Made by a program: the position numbers and the translations under genes. A stretch of 64,000 nt of DNA from Pelodera strongyloides (taxonomy: Eukaryota > Nematoda > Chromadorea > Rhabditida > Rhabditidae), in NCBI GenBank assembly GCA_036852015.1, contig JAANDG010000149.1, forward strand, positions 1 through 64,000. The letters are read 5' to 3'. The notes under the pieces were generated by a model. The model did not search any database. It was not told the origin of the DNA and saw only the letters and a list, made by a program, of their open reading frames with translations. Positions 36,901 through 45,900 of this stretch are shown in pieces (position 1 is the stretch's first letter; each line of letters begins with the position of its first letter).

Positions 36901-39900
36901 CACAACTGAGGAGACCTAGGGTACTTCCAAAGTCTGTGGAGCAAGTAATATTGGAACGAGCACCGGGCACGCAGTTGAAGCATCCGACTAGAGGGGATGC
37001 GATAGCGGTGCAAGTACTGTGGTCATAGGTGAAGGAGGAGAGGAACTTGTTAATATCGACTTGTAGTTGGAAGCTTGTGGAATGAGTAAAGACTGCAGAA
37101 ACTGAGTCTTCATAGGGATGAAGAAGAACATCGCCGTGCGTTACTGGGAGGACTATTTCTGGGTTAGAAAAGTAGTTATTCAGATCAAAAGTGGAACAGT
37201 CACAATTGGCGTTGGTTTCTGTGGTGCGACATTGACATACCCGACTAGTGAACGTGCAATTGAAGTGCACAGCATGATGTCGGGAGGAGCACTGCAATTG
37301 TCCAACCAGCCCTGGTTGAGGTTGGTGTACTGGGGAGGCAGAAACGAGACCAACCTGACCGGTGTCCATGTTGCGGAGGAATGATGATCCGAGGAGAGGA
37401 GTATGGGGAACGGACGTGGACACGAGACTGACGGAAAGCGCATCGGAAATGCGTGTGTAGACTCCAGGCTGTAGAACTTGTTTGTACCTAGTGGAGCTAG
37501 TGGGAGTGTCGATGCTAACCTTTAACGCAACGACCGGGCGGAAGGAAGGACAAGTGAAAACTTGATATACCGTGTTGGAACGAGGAACCGCAATGACGCG
37601 GTAAAAGAGACAAGCGGAAGTGCAGAGACCGCAACCTTGGATCCAGCAACCACTCGATTCAGCACAATAGGAATAACCTGGAGACTCGTTAATGATCGAA
37701 TCGAATTCGGGAAGTGTGGAAGTGGAAGGAAGGTGAGCACAATTGTGCTCTTTATTAGCGCATGAGCCAGACATTGGACAGCGCTTCACACTATGCACTT
37801 CAAACAAGTGATTACGTGTATAGTACTGATGTTGGCGGTTACACTGGTATGTTAGGGATGTGTAGCGTAGTGTGAGGGAGCCAACGGGAATGTTGTCCCT
37901 GGTGGTAAGCGTGAGGCCTACAGATGAGGATGCGGAGCGGAGAGTGAGGAGATGGGATGTGCTAGTGGAACATTGGAACGTCCCATTAGGGTGACGGCTA
38001 CAAGTCGTGGAACTAGAATCGAGATGTGCTACCTGGTCCCAAGCATGAGCGAGCGGGCGAAAGGCAATGCACATGAGCAAGACGGTAGTTTGTACTGCTG
38101 TGCGCACTCGTCGACGAATACGGCGTCGTGAGGAAGGTACCATGGGAGAATCCGGGGAACCACGTCGACAACGCAGATAGAGGAGCAAAAACCGCGCGAG
38201 CCGATAGGGAAGTAAGACGAGGAAGTAACCGAATTTGAGGACACGGGCAAGAATGAGTCCGCATATATAGATGGACATAATAATGCGAATTACGCAGAGA
38301 AATATCAACAGACAGGCGATAATGCTTAGAGTCAGGAGAATAATTTCCCATGCAGAGGCGCACTGGGAGAAATGGGATAGGTAAGACCAGCACAAATGAC
38401 AGCGGTGTTGACGACAAAATGAAGTATGGCGGCACTCCCGCTCATCATGGAAGATCTGAATACCATTAGACCAAATGTTCGTGGCCACGGGGAAATCCCA
38501 TTGGGTCATTTCCAAGGGGACGGGGAGGGTCCATCCACGAATAGAGGTGGAGGAGGAGAGGTTATGAATGGAGCATGTGGAATAAATGCATACTTCCACA
38601 ATGATGGATCGCAAATCAGAGCCGATCTGAATACCTCCATCTACACAAATAACCGAGGAATTGGGAGCGGAATGGGAGGAGGATGGTAGAGAGGAGGCGG
38701 GTGGATGTGCGTAGAAGGTGCACTGTGCATATCCGTATGCCTTCAATGGAATGGCGGTGGAAACACCTGTGAGGAAGTGTAAGCCAGGTTGATCAAAGTA
38801 GCAAAATTTAGTCCCATTGAGAGAGCAAGGGTGAACAGCACAATAGGTGGGAGGCCCATAAGCATCACCTTCTCCGATACATATCGGTGGATCGATGTCG
38901 GAGAAATCGGTGATACGAATAGTGGAAGTAGTAAGGTAGTGACTGGTGTTGTCCAGCAGAGTAATGACAACACAGTTTCGGGTCGTGGACAGGGAATCAC
39001 ATTGAGGAGAGGATTTCCAAGAGCAAATCTCGGATTGGAAAGCTGTCACCGTGGAATTCACGAGGTCAGCATTTTCGAGTGTCCACTGTACGTAGCGTCC
39101 AGAGTAGTCCGTGCAGTACGTGGACCATACTGGGCAGACATGACACGAGGAGAGGATTTCCAAGAGCAAATCTCGGATTGGAAAGCTGTCACCGTGGAAT
39201 TCACGAGGTCAGCATTTTCGAGTGTCCACTGTACGTAGCGTCCAGAGTAGTCCGTGCAGTACGTGGACCATACTGGGCAGACATGACACGAGGATCGACA
39301 GTAATGATCATATGACCTACTGTTCAAACATGTCTGCGGAATCCAGCAATGAGCATCATGAATGCGGTGGATGGAATAGGAGGGAAGGGAACAAGCAGAT
39401 AAGTGGATTGACGTGGAGGTGTCCGTATAACTGGGACACTGCCCTGAGGAGGATAGGGCAAAGGTGGGAGAGGCGAGGAGGATGCAAAATGCGAAAAACA
39501 CGTAGGATTTCGTGGGTAAGGACGCTATGCGGGAGGAGCGTCGTGGGGCAAGCTCGGGAGGAGGCTGCAGTGTTGGGGATGGAGGAGGAGTGGCAACAGG
39601 AGCCGTCAACTCTAGCGGATATAACATGTTAATCGGACGTGTAAGGTCCGTAATAGTCATGTGGAACTCGATATTAGGTTCATGTCGGGTACAGGTATGA
39701 GTGCGTATAGTTGCTTCGCGGATAGGAACAGTAGGAGGAAAGGAAATAATTTTACCTAGTCTCCAGTGGGTTTTGGCGTCTTGGTCGTGTTCTATGAGGA
39801 CAACGTCGCCGACGCAAGGTGTTCGTGAGCAAGTGGACTTTTGCTTGTGGGTCCATGAGCTATGTTCCCGCAGGCTGAGGAGATATTGCTCCGTCCATTG

Positions 39901-42900
39901 CTGGAGGAAATTGGTAGTGACTACGTTACTACGTGACCAGAACGCAAGCAGACGTTCGCGCGATGAAGGGGTGGGATGATAGTCTTCATCAGCAGAATCG
40001 AATGGAGGAATATCATAAGGCGTCATGCAAGCGCCACGTATGAGGAAGTCGCATGGGCGCAGAGGAATTAGGTCAATATCGTCGGAAATGTAAGTCAGAG
40101 GACGGGAATTGACGATGGCTTCAATCTCAGTAACCGTAGTGAGGAAATTATCGCGGTCGAGGACTTGACGCCCAATAGCATGGCGCAAAGCGGATTTGAA
40201 AATGCCAATAAGTCGTTCAAAGTGTGACCCTTTCCAAGGAGCTTTCTCAGTATTGAAAGTCCATGTGAACTCAAAGCGATTGCAGAAGTCACGGAATAGG
40301 TCAGATTGGAGAGTGGAAGCGCATAATACCAACTGCGTACCATGGTCAGAATTGATGAGAATAGGTTTGCCGCGTCGACTTACAAAGCGGCGGAATGCTT
40401 GTATGAATCCCTCGGCATTGTAGGAAGGTACAACTTCACAGTGGATAGCGCGAGAGAACATACATGTGAATATGACAATCCAAGTCTTGACGATAGAACC
40501 GGTCATATTACGAATAGAGAATGGTCCCATATAATCGACCCCAATGTGGGAAAAAGGGCGGGTGGGGATCGTGCGGGACTCGGGTAGAGGAGGCATGTCA
40601 GGCAGTTTATATGGTAGGGACTGCAGCTTGCGGCAATGAAAACAGTCGCAGCGAATAACAGACTTGATTTTAGAGCGGGCCTTGGGGATCCAGACGGTAC
40701 GACGAAGGTCGGATAGGCACTGGTTTACTCCAGCATGCGCTGCAGAGGAATGAACATGCAAAATGTAAAGGGACGTGATTTTGTGGTCACGGGGAAGGTA
40801 GATGGGATTACGAGTGTCGAATGATAGGGCAGCACTGTCAATACGCCCTCGGCTGCGCCATAGGCCATGGTCATCTAAGTATAGGTGCAGATTGCGGATA
40901 ACAGTGTCGTCGGGAGGGCATTCTGTCTGAGCCATTTTGAAGAGCATAAAGCGCGCGTTTGCACTAGTAGGGTTAGCGAGGAGAATATTCGAGGATACGG
41001 ATTTCCTAATTCTTTGCAGAAATAGGAGTATCAAGATAAGGGTGTTGAGGAGAGAATCGAACGTGGAAAACCGATCGTAACAAATCAATGACTGGTACTG
41101 GTTAGTTTCAATGGCGGAAAGGGTGAGCTCTGGTTCAGGAACATCCTCAATGGAGAAACTAACTTGTATTTCCTTGAGAGGGTCATCTGATCGGATTCGC
41201 TCGGGTCCATTCCACCACATCGAGGAGTTCTGTAGTTCCTCCGGTTGCATTCCACGGGAGAGGATGTCCGCTGGGTTCTCTTCCGTAGGGATATGTGCAA
41301 ATATGAGATCGGGAGGAACGGAACGGATCTCTCGTACACGATTGTCAACATATACGGACACATGACGATTTGCGCGCACCCAGTGCAATACACATTGGGA
41401 GTCACCCCAGATGACTGTGTTTGCTAGAGGAACCTCGAGCTCTTTCACTAAAAAATGGAAAATACGGACACCGAGGAGTAGAGCGGTGAGCTCAAGTTTG
41501 GGAATGGTCATAGTAGTCGTTGGGCTGACGCGACTTTTCGAAAATAGGAGGAATGAGCGTGTGGGCATGGTAGGGTGAATGACGCGGAGATATGCCGCCG
41601 CCCCATATGCTTTGGCGCTGGCGTCACAAAAAATATGTAGCTCGAATGACTCGCCGTCATTGTGGGATACCAAGCGAGGAACGTGGAAAATTGTGGAAGG
41701 GGAAGCTTGAGGATTAAGATCTTCCCATATGGTTTGGTAATGTGGAGGAAGTGGATCGTCCCAACGAAGCTGTTCTCTCCAGAGGGTTTGGAGGAAGAGC
41801 CTCTTTGTGAAGGATCACTGGGGAAATCCACCCCAGAGGATCAAAGATGGCGTTTATATACTGGAGGATGGTACGCTTGGTGATTGATGTGGGAAGCGTC
41901 ATATGGGGAACGGTGATCTCAAAGTGATCAAGATCTGTGTGCCACAGAATACCGAGCAGCTTTAAGTGTGCGGGTGGAATTTCGCCTTCGGATCGGAGGA
42001 AGTCGTTGAATTGGGGATTGTTAGACGCCCAGTCACGGAGGTTCATGGACGCTTGAGCAAAAAGGGAGCGAGTTTCATTATAGAGACCCTGGGCGTGTTC
42101 GGCATCGGAAGCACCGAGAAGAACGTTATCTACGTACAGGTTACGCAAGATGGTGCTAGCAAGAGGAGTATGAACATTGTGGAGGTGGTGTTCGATGGTA
42201 GCTGAAAGCAGCCACGGAGAGGAAATGATCCCGAAAGGGACTCGGCAAAAACGATACACTAGTAAGTTGTCTTGTGCGAGGGGTTGGGAAGGGTCCTTAA
42301 GCCAGAGGAATCGGCAGACATCGCGATCCTCGAGCTGGAGCGCGACTTGGAGGAAAGCCTTTTCTATGTCAGAGACAAGGATATATTTATCAAAGCGAGC
42401 GCGCGTGAGGATGCCGGCTATATGGGGAACGGTAACGGGACCTCTGTAGAGCTCCTCGTTAAGGGAGTTAAACCCCTGCTGCTTCGCGGAACCATCAAAT
42501 ACTATGCGGAGTTTCTTGGGGTTCACCACCCCGTGATGAGGGAGGTAGTGGACCAAAGGACCGTCAGAGGAAGCTAAGTCAACCCGTTCAATGATACCTT
42601 GAGCTTCTTGTTCCACAAATGTTTCGCTGTATTTGGCTAGTAAGACTGGGTCCTTACGCAGAGAACGTAGAACACCTTGCAGGCGCGCATAGCAAAGAGA
42701 CAAATTGGAGCTAATGCGCGGATTAGAGGACTTATAAGGCCATTTAACAGCATAGCGGTCACCAACCTGGACAATAGTGTCCATTGTCATCTGTCTGCAG
42801 ATCGTATCATCAGAGGCATTGGGATCGTCCGTGATTCCGATGGAGTCCAGCTTCCACAAGATGTCCACATCGGGAGGAGGATTCTCAATAGCCGCATAGG

Positions 42901-45900
42901 CACGTTCAGTCTGTACTCCGAGTTGTGCGGACTGTGCGGAATAGGACTTGAGGAATCCATTGCCCACTATGAAGGTGCCTAGAGGACAATCTACTCGCTT
43001 GAAGCCAGAGGATAGAGGAGTGAATGTGGTATCGGGATGTAGAATGAAATCCCACATCACATCGGAACCTAAGAGGATACCGGGAGTAGAGGACGTGATC
43101 GCGGAAAGAGGAAGAGATGTGCTGATATTATCGCCCATCTCCGGGGACATAGCCGCTGTTTGCAAGCGGCCAGTGAGATGGGAGGCCGAGGTTACGGTGA
43201 TCTCCCGAATCTCACCAGAGGATAGTTGAAGACCTAGACGGTGGCGCGTGGAAGTAAGATGGATTGGCTGTGCACTGCCAAACGTACTAACGGAGAGTTG
43301 TTCAAGTCCCTGACTTTGAAGTTTTAGATCAGAGGCTACCTGCTCGGAAATGTAGGACCGGGTGGATCCGGAATCAAGCAGTACGGTGGATGATACCGTT
43401 TGAGAGGAATCATCAGGATTGCGGAGTGTGATGGGGGCACACATAAGAAGTACGGTTTCTGAACCGTTGTCCGGGATAGATTGGTTAGGTGGAACCGCAG
43501 CCATCGCGACGACGCGGTGAGTTTGACTAGGCTTGTTGGAGGATTGGGTTGAAGAGGATGGGGCGTGTGGAGGTGGAGCGCGTTCTGCAGGACGCGAGGA
43601 AGGTTTTGGTTTTTGAGCCTTTTGAGGCTTACCCCGAATAGCATTGGAGCCACTCTGTGGAGATGTGGATTTAGAGGTGTTCTTAACATGGAACTCATAG
43701 CACACCGACCGATGATGGCTACCCCTGCAGTGAAAACAGGGCGGTCGGGTACATTCAGGTGGTCGATGACCCGGCCGCAAGCATTGTTTGCAACGTTCTT
43801 CTTTTGTCAGGAAGGCTATGCGTTCCTTAACTAGCGGAACGGTGGAGCATTCAGATGGGTGATGGCCCGACGAGGCACAATATGTGCAGTAAGGAGAGGA
43901 AGGAGGTGGCTGAGGACTCCTAGGTGAAGAATGAGGATTCCTATTGGAAAACCCTTGTCCCTGTGGACGGGAAGCGGATGAAGTGGGTCGTTGGCCCGAG
44001 GAGCGCGTGGTCGGTGCGGCCAGTGTGGTAGCCCGACCATGGGGCGCTGTTTGCGGCCCGGTAATCCGATCAATCGCAGTTTCCTGGCGAAGGATCTTCC
44101 GGATTTCGTCGAGGAGGTCCTTTGCGGAAGGTTGCTGGGTATCAAGATTACGATAAACCCGGCTGATAATTCTACGCGGAAATTTCGATTGGATTACCTG
44201 GGCGAGAAATGTGGTATCGGCCTCGTCACCCAGATTTTCCAGACGCATAAACGTGGAATATAACTCATTAAGAAGGCTTAATAGTTCGCTATTGGAGGAT
44301 CCCGTGGACACAGCGGAAAGGAGATCCGATCGCAAAGAATGGGTTATGGCAGACACATCGTCATACTGCTGCTTGAGGAGGTCTACGGCAATAGCATAGT
44401 TGGAGGAATCAAGCGGCAGACCATTCACGAGTTGTTTGGCCTCGCCGTCGAGGCAGCCCAAGAGATAGGTGAACTTTACGTAAGGTTCAAGGTTAGTTTT
44501 TGAATGGATATTAGCCTTAAAGCATTCCCAGAAGGGTTGCCAATCGATGAGGATGCCCGAAAACCTACGTAAATGTAAGCGAGGAAGTCGGGCTTCCACG
44601 TGTAGAGAGGAGGAAGGATCGTTCGAGGAAATTGGACTGGTTGTAGGAGTGGACTTAGGTTGGGCATCGTCTTCAAAAGTGGAGAGACTATGCTTGATCA
44701 GCTGTTCCATAGTGCGGAGGCTGTCGAGAGAGGATTCGGCCTGCGAAATGGCATCCGAATAGTCACCATATTTGGTGACATACTGGTCATACAGAGTGGC
44801 TTCCTTCTCGGCTTCATCGCCGCGTAAGGATTGCATGAGGTTGGACCAGGCGAGGACATGGACTTTAATGTCCTGGAGTGCGGAATTAATGGAGGAAGTA
44901 AAACCAGCTATTTTCTGATAGAGGGCATGCAGCTTATCGAAGTCCGCATACTCGTCTGACTCGTGGTCAATCGCGAGCAGAGGAGTGGTGGAGGATACAA
45001 GGTGGATTAGGCGCGCTTTGAGGCGCCCAATTTGGGTCCGTATTATACCGGACATGTGTACTCGAGGAGAGTGAATAAGAGTATATCAGAGACTGGGAGG
45101 GTGTAAAGCCGTGCGCGTGGAATGAGCGCGGAATGGAAGCGCAAACGAGCGCGACTAGAGGCGCGAAGGAGCGCGGAATGAACGCGCGAACGCGGAATGG
45201 GAGCGCGAACGCGGAATGGAAGCGCGAGAGAGCGCGCAGTGGGTGGGACGCGAGAAGCGTGAGGCGCAGAAAAGCGCGGAAGCGCGAAGGAGCGCGGAAT
45301 GGAAGCGCGAGAGAGCGCGCAGTGGGTGGGACGCGAGAAGCGTGAGGCGCAGAAAAGCGCGGAACGAAAATGCGAAAGAGCGCGGGATGGAGGCGCAAAA
45401 GAGCGCGGAATTGAAGCGCGAAGGGCGCGGAATTGAAGCGCGAAGAGCGCGAAATTGTAGCGCGAAGAGCGCGAGGTGATGGCGCGGACGAGCGCAAAGA
45501 ATGAGAACGCGAAGGAGCGTGGAATTGTAGCGCAAAAGAGCGCGGAACGAAAGCGCGGAAGAGCGCAATTTAAAAGCGCGGAAGAGCGCGAGGTGAAGGC
45601 GCGGTAGAGCGCAAAGAATGAGAACGCGAAGGAGGCGCGGAATGAATGGGATGAAGGTTCTTTAAAACACACAAAGCGCGGTCGCCATATACGGAAAATG
45701 CTATCTCCTTATTTTGCTTTGTGTGTGTTGTGGTCCAATGCCAACGGACAAGTAAGACTATAACAATATCCTATTTATCCAATAACAAGGGAAAACAAAA
45801 AAAACGAACAATCAACGGTATCGTAAAGATAAACAAACAAAAAAGGCAAGAGCTGCTAAAGTAAAAAGGATCGGCGGGTCTCCTGGTCAGTCCCCGATAT

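Noticed and set aside
35586..39315. Numerous plus-strand ORFs across env and the downstream zinc-knuckle ORF
   Set aside because: Antisense shadows of the element's pyrimidine-rich coding strand; none shows a domain.
45043..45672. Long minus-strand ORFs over the BEL leader (Phe/Arg/Ser/Ala-rich peptides)
   Set aside because: They follow from the GCGC-rich repeat, which lacks stop codons in several frames; no domain, and they overlap the leader upstream of gag.
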